Translations under genes and position numbers: made by a program | Part shown: positions 1 to 6,890 of the stretch, piece after piece | Layout of the letters: every line of letters begins with the position of its first letter | Numbering within the stretch: the stretch's first letter is position 1 | Origin: Porphyromonas sp. | GTDB lineage: Bacteria > Bacteroidota > Bacteroidia > Bacteroidales > Porphyromonadaceae | Length of the DNA stretch: 9,638 nucleotides | Reading direction: 5' to 3' | Assembly: GCA_029983495.1 (NCBI GenBank) | Contig: JASBZJ010000067.1 | Span: forward strand, 1 to 9,638 | The notes under the pieces: generated by a model | Database searches by the model: none | Told to the model about the DNA's origin: nothing | The model's input: the letters and a program-made list of their open reading frames with translations, nothing else

Positions 1-22
1 TAGCCCCCAATTAGAGGGGCTA
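1..22. other. Hairpin at the window edge
   Basis: A perfect 7-bp stem is formed by TAGCCCC (1-7) and GGGGCTA (16-22), with an 8-nt loop. It has no T-tract on either side within the window, so it is not a convincing intrinsic terminator. It lies in the outer part of the repeated segment, just inside a possible start codon at 27-29. The right repeat copy ends in the middle of the equivalent hairpin, after its first arm. It may be a subterminal structure of a mobile element. Confidence 0.5.
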
Positions 23-53
23 AACTCATACTCCTTATTTTTCAAAGGTCTCC
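16..53 (-). repeat. Left copy of a terminal inverted repeat (at least 38 bp), possible mobile-element end
   Basis: On the minus strand this segment is identical, base for base, to the last 38 bases of the window (9601-9638). Identity stops exactly at 53/54 on the inner side. On the outer side it cannot be followed, because the right copy runs off the window, so the true repeat may be longer. Read outward, it starts with GGAGACCTTTGAAAAATAAG, has a strong AAGGAG Shine-Dalgarno, and then an ATG at 27-29 that opens a short frame (MSLAPLIGG) leaving the window. That layout suits the end of a small insertion sequence with its transposase start close to the tip, but I cannot name a family. An assembly or amplification chimera is the main alternative. 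Confidence 0.75.
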
Positions 54-92
54 TTTTGTTTCAATATTTGTGGTAATTCTGTCAATTCGATC

Positions 93-128
93 AAAAAAAG
101 GATTGAACGTTCAGTGGCGTTCAATCCT
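93..128 (-). terminator. Rho-independent terminator of the minus-strand operon
   Basis: A perfect 11-bp stem pairs AGGATTGAACG (99-109) with CGTTCAATCCT (118-128) around an 8-nt loop. On the minus strand it is followed directly by seven T residues (complement of the A-run at 93-99). It lies about 70 nt past the stop codon of the last minus-strand gene, which is where an operon terminator is expected. Nothing comparable lies between the genes upstream, so this is probably the common 3' end of the six-gene transcript. Confidence 0.93.
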
Positions 129-197
129 CATAATTGCTATGTTTTATATTCCTATCTTTCAGGATGTTTGCATTTGCATTTCCCAATAGTATGTTGG

Positions 198-1346
198 CTA
201 ATTGAAGTGTTGTACTATATTGTAAATAAGCTTTACAATTTGATCTACTTTTTCGAGTGGCATTCCACTACCAGATGGAAGTAGTAGAGAGCGTTCGTAC
301 CATGCTTCGCTGAGTCCATTCCTATAGCTTATAAGTCGGCTATATTTGGGAATTTGGTTTAGTGGTTTGGCAATAGGTAAAGCTTCAATCTCTTGTTCCT
401 GTAGTTTTATGATTAACTCGTCTTTCGAAAAATTTACAAGAGTTCTGTCCACCGAAAGGATGCATCGTAAGGGAGTTCCAATACCTTCGCGTAGGGTAGG
501 GTAGTGGTGCATGTATACGCCTAATATAGGCTCAAGACCGTTTCTATAAGCAGAAGCAATTTGGAATCGTTTTTCGCTCTTCTCGCTTAGCGACTGTCTT
601 TCGATGTATCCTCGGATTAGTTGCATCGTGCTACATAGAGAGTTCCGGTTCATCCGCGTACCAAGGGCATCGTATAAGTTACTTTTTGCAAGCCTTGCTA
701 GCAATTCTTTCCCTTTTATGTAACGCTCTTCACTCGGACATACAAGCACAACACCGCTTCGGCCTATACCATCGGCGTATTCACCTATTGGGAGAATGAG
801 GTACCCGCCCAATGAGCTACGAATAGCTTTTGAGCTTGTGCTTTGTAGCTCAGTACCATTTTCGATAACTATAAGATTCTCTTCTTCAACTAAACTTCGA
901 AAACTTTCGTAATTTGCTTGTACGCCATCGGTATGTTCAATAACGACAACTTTTCGGCTATTTAGGTATTTTCCTTTTATCTCGCTAAGTATGCTTGCAA
1001 TTCCTTCGGGCGATATTCCCCTAGTAGTACTATCGATATCTACTAGGAATATTTTCATACCTGTAGCACTTGCAAGGTCTGCACCTTCGAGTTTCCCATT
1101 TAGGGGATAGAATAATACATCGTCGGGCTTAACAGCACATAGCCTTAATGCCATTGCAAAGGCATCGCGGTAGCTTGCAAGTAATAGCCCGCGTGCTCCG
1201 AGATCCATTTGTGTAAGAAGTTCCTCTTCGAGAATCCGGTTCCCTAGTGCTTCATCGTAATTGTTTAGCACTTGAGCAATAAACGAATCGGCTTTTGTGA
1301 TATTTTCAACGAGTGGGCATGATGGATTGTTGTGAGCAATAAGCAT
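198..1346 (-). CDS. DegT/DnrJ/EryC1/StrS-like protein lacking the PLP lysine (probable non-catalytic aminotransferase fold)
   Basis: A 382-aa protein if it starts at the ATG at 1344-1346. A TTG at 1362-1364, 8 nt after the deoC stop, would add six residues; I prefer ATG. The overall plan matches fold-type I sugar aminotransferases of the DegT family: a YRDAFAMALRL helix where the family has its SGTxAL helix (around residues 59-69), a VDID strand (102-105), a VVVIEHTDG strand (133-141), and a C-terminal SLLLPSG...VDQIVKLI segment (353-374) like the family's usual ending. Catalytic landmarks are missing. The PLP-contacting Asp of the ExAQ-type motif is replaced in IENG (161-164). The Schiff-base Lys of YPxK is replaced by Gly in LPIG (185-188). 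It is therefore unlikely to be a working PLP transaminase; a structural or regulatory role is possible but unknown. It is the last gene before the terminator. Confidence 0.75.
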   Translation of the reverse strand: MLIAHNNPSCPLVENITKADSFIAQVLNNYDEALGNRILEEELLTQMDLGARGLLLASYRDAFAMALRLCAVKPDDVLFYPLNGKLEGADLASATGMKIFLVDIDSTTRGISPEGIASILSEIKGKYLNSRKVVVIEHTDGVQANYESFRSLVEEENLIVIENGTELQSTSSKAIRSSLGGYLILPIGEYADGIGRSGVVLVCPSEERYIKGKELLARLAKSNLYDALGTRMNRNSLCSTMQLIRGYIERQSLSEKSEKRFQIASAYRNGLEPILGVYMHHYPTLREGIGTPLRCILSVDRTLVNFSKDELIIKLQEQEIEALPIAKPLNQIPKYSRLISYRNGLSEAWYERSLLLPSGSGMPLEKVDQIVKLIYNIVQHFN

Positions 1347-1372
1347 AGGATAAATTAGAGGCAATAAATGTT

Positions 1373-2266
1373 TTATGCCATGATTACATTTCGCAGTTTA
1401 CCTTCGAGACTACTAGTACCGATTCGGAACAAGGTTGAATTTAGCCACTCCTTGCCGAGGATTGCTTCAACCAAGGTGTAGTATTTCACCGCAACTTCGG
1501 GTGAACTTACTCCGCCAGAGATTTTTAAACCTACTTTTTTATTGTATAATTCGTAGTATTTTTTTATGGCATGTGCCATAACATATACAGCCTCGAATGT
1601 AGCCCCTGGATATTCTTTTCCCGTTGATGTTTTAAGGAACTGAGCTCCGCTGTATAAGCTTAGTACGGCAGCTTGGTTTATTTGCTCTAAATCTTCGAGG
1701 GCTCCGGTTTCGAGTATCACTTTAAGTATAGCACCTTTTGCATGTGCTACCTGTTCTTCTATTTCCTGTGTTACGGTATCGTAGTCTCCTTCCAAGAATG
1801 CTCCGAGGTTAAGTACAATGTCAATTTCGTTAGCCCCTTCGAGGATTGTTAGTGAAGTTTCAGCCACTTTTACATCAAGTAATGTTTGTGATGCAGGGAA
1901 CCCCCCACTTACTGCTGCAATGTGAACCGATGGAACATTTAGGGTTTGCTTAACTGTGTTTACTAGTGCGGGGTACACACAAATTGCGGCTACGGGTGGT
2001 AGTTGTGAACTATTGTTTTTGAAGCGGTCGTTTACACCTTTGACCATTTCGGTAACTGATGTTTTGGTATCTTTTGCAGTAAGCGTTGTAAGGTCGATGC
2101 AACTATAAATAGTTTTCCATACTTCTATGTTGTTATTACGGTCGAAGTTTTCTTGAATAATCTTGTCAATCTCTTCATGAACAGCTGTAGGATTGTTATT
2201 TTTAAGTGCCAAAATTTTAAAAGCTTCCTGGTATTTCGTTACCGGTTTTTTCTGTGGATTTTCCAT
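1373..2266 (-). CDS. deoC: Deoxyribose-phosphate aldolase DeoC
   Basis: A 297-aa class I aldolase that splits 2-deoxy-D-ribose 5-phosphate into glyceraldehyde 3-phosphate and acetaldehyde, in cytosolic deoxynucleoside salvage and catabolism. The catalytic residues are all visible: Schiff-base Lys212 in FLKTSTGK, the second Lys248 in GLKISGG, and Asp149 in NEIDIVLN (matching E. coli K167, K201 and D102). The CVYP segment (97-100) and the LKVILETG strand (181-188) also fit. It is longer than E. coli DeoC (259 aa) because of an N-terminal helical extension of about 50 residues, as in many Bacteroidota homologues. The ATG lies 4 nt after the stop of the MazG-type gene, so it is probably translationally coupled. 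No strong Shine-Dalgarno is visible. Confidence 0.96.
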   Translation of the reverse strand: MENPQKKPVTKYQEAFKILALKNNNPTAVHEEIDKIIQENFDRNNNIEVWKTIYSCIDLTTLTAKDTKTSVTEMVKGVNDRFKNNSSQLPPVAAICVYPALVNTVKQTLNVPSVHIAAVSGGFPASQTLLDVKVAETSLTILEGANEIDIVLNLGAFLEGDYDTVTQEIEEQVAHAKGAILKVILETGALEDLEQINQAAVLSLYSGAQFLKTSTGKEYPGATFEAVYVMAHAIKKYYELYNKKVGLKISGGVSSPEVAVKYYTLVEAILGKEWLNSTLFRIGTSSLEGKLRNVIMA

Positions 2267-2270
2267 ATAC

Positions 2271-2642
2271 TTACTTTAGTTTAGGGTTATTACTATGTCG
2301 GTTATTATCGCGCATGGTTTTCTTTGCGAAACTTTTTTGAATCGCATCTTCGAGGTTTATGTCTGTTTGATTTGCAATGCAAGTTACAACCCAAAGAACG
2401 TCAGCTAGTTCATTTGCTAGTTCTCCTTTTGCAAAGCTTTTTTCGTCAATATTTTTCCCGTTGTCTGCTTGGGGTAGCTCACTATTTTTAAAGCTTTGTT
2501 CGCCCCATCCGCGAGCTATTATTCTTGCTACTTCGCCTGTTTCTTCCGCTAAAATAGCCATATTTGTTAGGATATCAAAGTATCTTACCCCAAACTGTTT
2601 AATCCAGTTATCTACTTTTTCCTGTAGTTCGCTTATTGTCAT
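2271..2642 (-). CDS. MazG-type nucleoside triphosphate pyrophosphohydrolase
   Basis: A 123-aa all-alpha NTP pyrophosphohydrolase of the MazG superfamily. Such proteins hydrolyse (often damaged or non-canonical) NTPs or dNTPs to the monophosphate and pyrophosphate. The paired metal-binding motifs are present: EETGE (33-37) in the first core helix and ELADV (78-82, with Glu78 and Asp81) in the second, giving the EExxE...ExxD signature. The C-terminal KKTMRDNNRHSNNPKLK is typical of the short single-domain form in Bacteroidales. The loop at about 50-73 between the two metal helices looks longer and more polar than in homologues I remember. The substrate cannot be told from sequence. The start codon overlaps the dtd stop codon (ATGA), indicating translational coupling, and the gene ends 4 nt before deoC. 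Confidence 0.88.
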   Translation of the reverse strand: MTISELQEKVDNWIKQFGVRYFDILTNMAILAEETGEVARIIARGWGEQSFKNSELPQADNGKNIDEKSFAKGELANELADVLWVVTCIANQTDINLEDAIQKSFAKKTMRDNNRHSNNPKLK

Positions 2643-3103
2643 TGCTCTTGTTGGTTGTCGTTTGTATTGATAATAATTGTAACAGGTCCGTCATTTACTA
2701 ATGATACTTGCATATCTGCACCAAATTGTCCTTCCTTAACTCTTTCTTTTCCTATTGTGTCGATTAATTTAGTTACAAATTGCGTATATATAGGTTTGCT
2801 TATATCGGCTGGAGCTGCATCAATATAACTTGGTCGATTCCCTTTTTTTGTGCGTGCCATTAGTGTGAATTGACTTATTACAAGCACTTCGGCTGCTATA
2901 TCGTTAAGGGAGCGATTCATTATCCCTAGGTTGTCATCGAAAATTCGGAGATTTATTATTTTCTTTATAATGTAATTGATTTCGTTCTCGCTATCGTTAT
3001 TTGCTATTCCCAGTAGCACTACTATTCCCTTTTCTATACTTGCGTGTGTACTGTTATTTATCGTTACGGAAGCTTTAGCAACACGTTGGATTACAGCTTT
3101 CAT
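2639..3103 (-). CDS. dtd: D-aminoacyl-tRNA deacylase Dtd
   Basis: A 154-aa protein that removes D-amino acids (and glycine wrongly attached to tRNA-Ala) from tRNA, protecting translation in the cytosol. It starts with the family hallmark MKAVIQRV. It carries the two active-site motifs: SQFTL (77-81) and NDGPVT (137-142), whose Gly-Pro reaches across the homodimer interface. The GNRPSY segment (88-93) is also conserved. Length is close to the usual 145-150 residues, with a short polar tail (NTNDNQQEQ). The ATG is 26 nt after the uvrC stop without an obvious Shine-Dalgarno, and the gene overlaps the next one by 4 nt. Confidence 0.96.
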   Translation of the reverse strand: MKAVIQRVAKASVTINNSTHASIEKGIVVLLGIANNDSENEINYIIKKIINLRIFDDNLGIMNRSLNDIAAEVLVISQFTLMARTKKGNRPSYIDAAPADISKPIYTQFVTKLIDTIGKERVKEGQFGADMQVSLVNDGPVTIIINTNDNQQEQ

Positions 3104-3129
3104 GATTTTATATTTAGTCGCTTTACTTT

Positions 3130-4971
3130 TTATTCTGGTATTTGTGTAATCAAGTTATTTATTACGTCCTTTGCATGTAGATACTCGTATATTTGTTTTC
3201 CTCTTTTTGTTCCTAATAGCTCTTCTAATTCTCTTTTTTTTGCTCGTTTTACTTCGGCTGTGCTCCCGAAGTGTTTTAATAGTTTGCTTTTTGTTTTGTC
3301 GCCTACACCGGGTATTTCGTCTAGTTCGCTTTTTATTTGCTTCTTGCTACGCAATTGTCGGTGGAATGTTATTCCAAAGCGGTGTGCCTCGTCGCGAATA
3401 TGCCTTAGTACGTTAAGAGTTTCGCTATTCCGTTTTAGATAGTGTGATTCATGTTCACCAGGGAAGTAGATTTCTTCTAGTCGTTCAGCCAGTGCAATTA
3501 TGGGTATTTTACCTAGTAGGTTTAGAGCCTTGAGGGCTTCGCATGCAAAATGTAATTGCCCCTTTCCTCCATCTATAACAATGAGATCCGGTAGGGGGGC
3601 GTTCGCTTCGATTAGTCGTTCGTATCTCCTTGTTACTATTTCCTTCATTGATGCATAATCATTCGCACCAACAACTGTTTTCACGTGAAACTTTCGGTAT
3701 TCTTGTTTCGCTGGTTTCCCATTAATGAATACTACGCATGCGGCAACGGGATTTGTTCCTTGTATATTGCTGTTATCAAAGCAGTCTATGTGACGAGGTG
3801 GTTTAGGAAGGTTTAGATCCTTCATCATCGTAGTTAGAAGCTTCGTTGCTCGTTGTTCGGGGTTTAATTTTTCTTCGCGGCTTTCGCGGTCTTTTAGAAA
3901 TTTCTCGGCGTTTTTAACGGCAATATTAACAAGAACTTTCTTTTCTCCGCGTTGTGGAGTTGCGATTTTTGTGTGATTTTTACCTGCTGTATTCCATGGG
4001 ATGGGTATAGATACTAGAATCTCTTCGGAGTTAAAAGGATATTTTTCGAGTATGTCTGTAATAATGGAGGCTGCTAACTCGTCTATTTCATCTGCAATGG
4101 TCTTTTTCCACGCATCTGTTATTATTCTTATTATAGAGCCTTCGCGTACTTGCAGCATACACATGCATAGAGTTGTTGCAGAATCAATGAATCCAAAAAC
4201 TGTTAAGTTGCCTATGCTTGGTTGTGCTACGCTATGTTTTGAGCGATAGTGTGCAAGCATTTCTATTTTTGCTTTATGTTGTGCGGCTAGTTCGAATCTT
4301 AGATTTTCGGATTCTTGAAGCATTAGTTGCTCTTCTTTCTCTGTTAGCTCTTTAATGTTCCCTTTTATTACCTCTTCTGCCTCTTGTACTAGAATGCGAT
4401 ATTCTTCTCTAGATATGTAATTTGCACAAGGGGCTTTGCATTTTTTTATGTGGTACTGTAGGCATGTGCTGAATTTGCCTTTTTCGATTTTTTCTTGTGT
4501 TAGCGGAAGATTGCATGTTCTAATAAAGAAGATTCCTCGAATCATGTAAAGGATCTTTTTTGCTAGATGAACGTCGGTAAACGGTCCGTATAGTCGCTGT
4601 TTCCTTTTGTCTGCATTCCGGGTGAGGATAATTTTTGGATATTCCTCGCGAGTTATTGCTATATACGGATAGCTACTTCCATCTTTTAGTAAAATGTTAT
4701 ATTTTGGGGAGTAGGTTTTTATTAGATTATTTTCGAGAAGCAATGCGTCAGATTCGTTTTCTACAACATAGTATTTGAGGTCGTAAATGCTTGCTACTAG
4801 TTTCCTTGTTTTTGTGTCGATGTGTTCTTTGTTAAAATACGAGGCGACTCTTCGCCTTAGGTTTATTGCTTTCCCTACATATATTACTTCGCCATCTCGA
4901 TTGAAGTATTGATAGCATCCTGGGCTTTCAGGAATTGTGGGTATTAGTTTTATGATTTCTTCGCGAGTCAT
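3130..4971 (-). CDS. uvrC: Excinuclease ABC subunit UvrC
   Basis: A 613-aa dual-incision nuclease of nucleotide excision repair, which is recruited by UvrB at DNA lesions. Domains in order: GIY-YIG nuclease at about 12-95 (PGCYQYF, IYVGKAINLRRR) for the 3' incision; a cysteine cluster C153, C170, C178, C182 matching the positions that bind an iron-sulfur cluster in E. coli UvrC; a UVR-like helical region at about 205-245 for UvrB contact; an RNase H-like domain at about 390-540 for the 5' incision, with Asp399 (CFDNSN), Asp467 (IDGGKGQL) and His530 (RDEAHRF); and C-terminal helix-hairpin-helix motifs (DEIPGVGDKTKSKLLKHFGS, about 551-570). Length is normal. It lies 20 nt after mnmG. A parS-like site is embedded at codons for FHVK (428-431), where homologues I recall more often have FNIK. 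Confidence 0.98.
   Translation of the reverse strand: MTREEIIKLIPTIPESPGCYQYFNRDGEVIYVGKAINLRRRVASYFNKEHIDTKTRKLVASIYDLKYYVVENESDALLLENNLIKTYSPKYNILLKDGSSYPYIAITREEYPKIILTRNADKRKQRLYGPFTDVHLAKKILYMIRGIFFIRTCNLPLTQEKIEKGKFSTCLQYHIKKCKAPCANYISREEYRILVQEAEEVIKGNIKELTEKEEQLMLQESENLRFELAAQHKAKIEMLAHYRSKHSVAQPSIGNLTVFGFIDSATTLCMCMLQVREGSIIRIITDAWKKTIADEIDELAASIITDILEKYPFNSEEILVSIPIPWNTAGKNHTKIATPQRGEKKVLVNIAVKNAEKFLKDRESREEKLNPEQRATKLLTTMMKDLNLPKPPRHIDCFDNSNIQGTNPVAACVVFINGKPAKQEYRKFHVKTVVGANDYASMKEIVTRRYERLIEANAPLPDLIVIDGGKGQLHFACEALKALNLLGKIPIIALAERLEEIYFPGEHESHYLKRNSETLNVLRHIRDEAHRFGITFHRQLRSKKQIKSELDEIPGVGDKTKSKLLKHFGSTAEVKRAKKRELEELLGTKRGKQIYEYLHAKDVINNLITQIPE
3677..3692. promoter_or_regulatory. 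parS: parS-like ParB-binding site inside uvrC
   Basis: It contains the perfect 12-bp palindrome TTTCACGTGAAA (3679-3690). Over 16 bp it matches 13 positions of the widely conserved chromosomal parS consensus TGTTTCACGTGAAACA. It shares the 14-mer TTTTCACGTGAAAC with the site near the end of mnmG, 1.3 kb away. ParB (Spo0J) binds such sites near the replication origin to drive chromosome segregation. parS sites inside coding genes are usual. Binding is inferred, since no parA or parB is in the window. Confidence 0.72.
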
Positions 4972-4991
4972 TAGGTGAAGAAAACTAAAGA

Positions 4992-6890
4992 TTACTTTTC
5001 ACGTGAAACGGACGGCCCGCTAGCTAAAAGCATAAGAACGCTAATATCGTGTGGAGATACACCTGGGATACGGCTTGCTTGCCCGAGAGTCTCTGGGCGA
5101 ATTCGGTCGAGCTTTTGTCTCGATTCAATCGAGATATTGTCCAGTTCTAGATAATTAAACCTATTGCCGAGTTTTAGGTGTTCCAATCGCCGAAGTTTTT
5201 CAGCTTCTAATCTTTCTCGTTCAATATAGCCTTCGTATTTAAGTTTTACTTCCACGGCTTCTAGCATGTCCGTTTCTTGGTAGGGTAGGGTATTGATGAA
5301 CTGGGCAAGGGGTGGAATCTGTTTGATTAGTTTTGTTATCGATAGATTGGGTCGGAGTAAAATACTGCGAAGTTTTACCCCTTGTTGGATTGGGTTTTCG
5401 CCAATTGATTGGAGTAGATTGTTTATTTCGTTAGGCTTTACCGAGTAATTTGTGATGTATTGCATAAGTTGCTCTTTTGCTGAGCATTTATTTTCGAATG
5501 CTTTTGTGCGAACGCTGGAGGCTATACCCAGTTTAATAGCAATTGGCGTTAGCCGTTCGTCTGTGCTGTCCTGCCGAAGTAAAGTTCGATATTCAGCTCG
5601 AGAAGTGAACATTCGGTAGGGTTCATCGATGCCTTTTGTGATAAGGTCGTCAATAAGAACCCCAATGTAAGCTTCGTCGCGAAGTAAGATAAGGTTGTTA
5701 CTGGTTCCGTTAAGCGAAAGCGTAGCATTTATACCTGCCATAATACCTTGTCCTGCGGCTTCTTCGTAGCCCGTGGTCCCATTAATTTGCCCAGCCAGGT
5801 AAAGGTTTTTTATTACCATGCTTTCGAGTGTGGGTTTTAGTTGGGTCGGGTCGAAAAAGTCGTATTCTATAGCATAGCCAGGTCGGAATATCTCTACGTT
5901 TTTTAGCGCAGGAATTGTTCGAAGTGCGCTAAGTTGAACTTCTAAAGGTAGAGAGGAGGAAAAACCATTAAGATAGAATTCATCGGAATGTTCTCCTTCT
6001 GGTTCAAGAAAAAGTTGGTGTCGAGTTTTGTCGGCAAAGGTTACGATTTTTGATTCTATACTGGGGCAGTAACGGGGGCCAATACTTTTTATTTGTCCAT
6101 TGTATATGGGAGCCAAATCCATTGCGTTACGCAATGTGGTATGGCATTCTTCGTTTGTGTACAGTATGTAGCATGAGCGTTTTTTGAGTTTATTGGGTGT
6201 TTGAGTTAGGAAGCTAAAAGCGTTGAAGTCTTCGTCGCCTGGTTGCTCAGTAGTTAGGGTAAAATCTACACTTTTCCCAGAAATTCGGGGAGGAGTACCT
6301 GTTTTCATCCTTCCTGTTTTTACTCCATACTGAGCCAACTGTTCAGTAATTCCGTGTGTAGCTTTTTCCGAGATTCTTCCACCTTCAATCATTAATGAGC
6401 CAAAGTGAAGCATACCATTAAGGAATGTCCCTACGGTGATAATAACACGTGGTGCATATATATTACCCCATAACTGCGAAGTAACACCCTTTACAGTACC
6501 ATTTTCAATTATTAAACCACTAACCACATCTTGTTTTATGTCGAGGTTGGGAATGGTTTGTAGTTCGCGAATCCACCGTTGTACAAACGCCATTCTGTCC
6601 AATTGTGCTCGTGGACTCCACATCGCGGGTCCTTTACTTCGGTTCAGCATACGGAACTGAATCGTGCAATCATCGGTAATGATGGCACTTCTACCGCCAA
6701 GTGCATCTATTTCGCGCACGATTTGACCTTTAGCTATTCCTCCCATTGCGGGGTTGCAGCTTAGTTGAGTAATGTTGTTCATGTCGAGCGTTATAAGTAG
6801 TACTTTCGCCCCTAGTGTAGCTGCAACTGTAGCTGCTTCGCAACCGGCGTGTCCTGCTCCAACAACAATTATATCGTAAGTATACTTCAT
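4992..6890 (-). CDS. mnmG: tRNA uridine-5-carboxymethylaminomethyl modification enzyme MnmG (GidA)
   Basis: A 632-aa FAD-dependent enzyme that, with the GTPase MnmE, installs the (carboxymethyl)aminomethyl group on wobble U34 of several tRNAs. The Rossmann FAD motif GAGHAG is at 11-16. Family signatures follow: SCNPAMGG (44-51, with Cys45 matching E. coli C47), MKTGTPPR (195-202), GPRYCPSIE (271-279, Cys275 matching E. coli catalytic C277) and GTTGYEEAAGQG (371-382). The C-terminal helical domain carries LEYE-like segments and ends near SRIPGVSPHDISVLM (607-621). Length is normal (about 620-630). The start is supported by AAGGA seven nt upstream and a promoter box about 26 nt upstream. It is the first gene of the minus-strand operon, and its last codons overlap a parS-like site. 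mnmG is often located near oriC. Confidence 0.98.
   Translation of the reverse strand: MKYTYDIIVVGAGHAGCEAATVAATLGAKVLLITLDMNNITQLSCNPAMGGIAKGQIVREIDALGGRSAIITDDCTIQFRMLNRSKGPAMWSPRAQLDRMAFVQRWIRELQTIPNLDIKQDVVSGLIIENGTVKGVTSQLWGNIYAPRVIITVGTFLNGMLHFGSLMIEGGRISEKATHGITEQLAQYGVKTGRMKTGTPPRISGKSVDFTLTTEQPGDEDFNAFSFLTQTPNKLKKRSCYILYTNEECHTTLRNAMDLAPIYNGQIKSIGPRYCPSIESKIVTFADKTRHQLFLEPEGEHSDEFYLNGFSSSLPLEVQLSALRTIPALKNVEIFRPGYAIEYDFFDPTQLKPTLESMVIKNLYLAGQINGTTGYEEAAGQGIMAGINATLSLNGTSNNLILLRDEAYIGVLIDDLITKGIDEPYRMFTSRAEYRTLLRQDSTDERLTPIAIKLGIASSVRTKAFENKCSAKEQLMQYITNYSVKPNEINNLLQSIGENPIQQGVKLRSILLRPNLSITKLIKQIPPLAQFINTLPYQETDMLEAVEVKLKYEGYIERERLEAEKLRRLEHLKLGNRFNYLELDNISIESRQKLDRIRPETLGQASRIPGVSPHDISVLMLLASGPSVSREK
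4995..5010. promoter_or_regulatory. parS: parS-like ParB-binding site at the 3' end of mnmG
   Basis: The perfect palindrome TTTCACGTGAAA occupies 4997-5008. Over 16 bp it matches 13 positions of the parS consensus, and it shares the 14-mer TTTTCACGTGAAAC with the uvrC-internal site. It encodes the last residues of MnmG (VSREK), beyond the conserved core of the protein, where a DNA-binding site can be kept at little cost. Two such sites within 1.4 kb, one in a gene commonly near oriC, support a centromere cluster. Confidence 0.72.

Noticed and set aside
1..22. The edge hairpin as an intrinsic terminator
   Set aside because: It has only a 7-bp stem with no adjacent T-run on either strand, and the operon already has a much stronger terminator at 93-128.
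2377..2670. Plus-strand open frame opposite the MazG-type gene, and similar ones opposite uvrC (3044-3442, 3171-3416, 4001-4249) and mnmG (6436-6764)
   Set aside because: These are antisense shadows of well-supported conserved genes. Their products are low-complexity and lack recognisable motifs or ribosome-binding sites.
6446..6451. A third CACGTG core, inside mnmG
   Set aside because: Its flanks (AACACGTGGT) do not match the parS arms, and a 6-mer alone is expected by chance.
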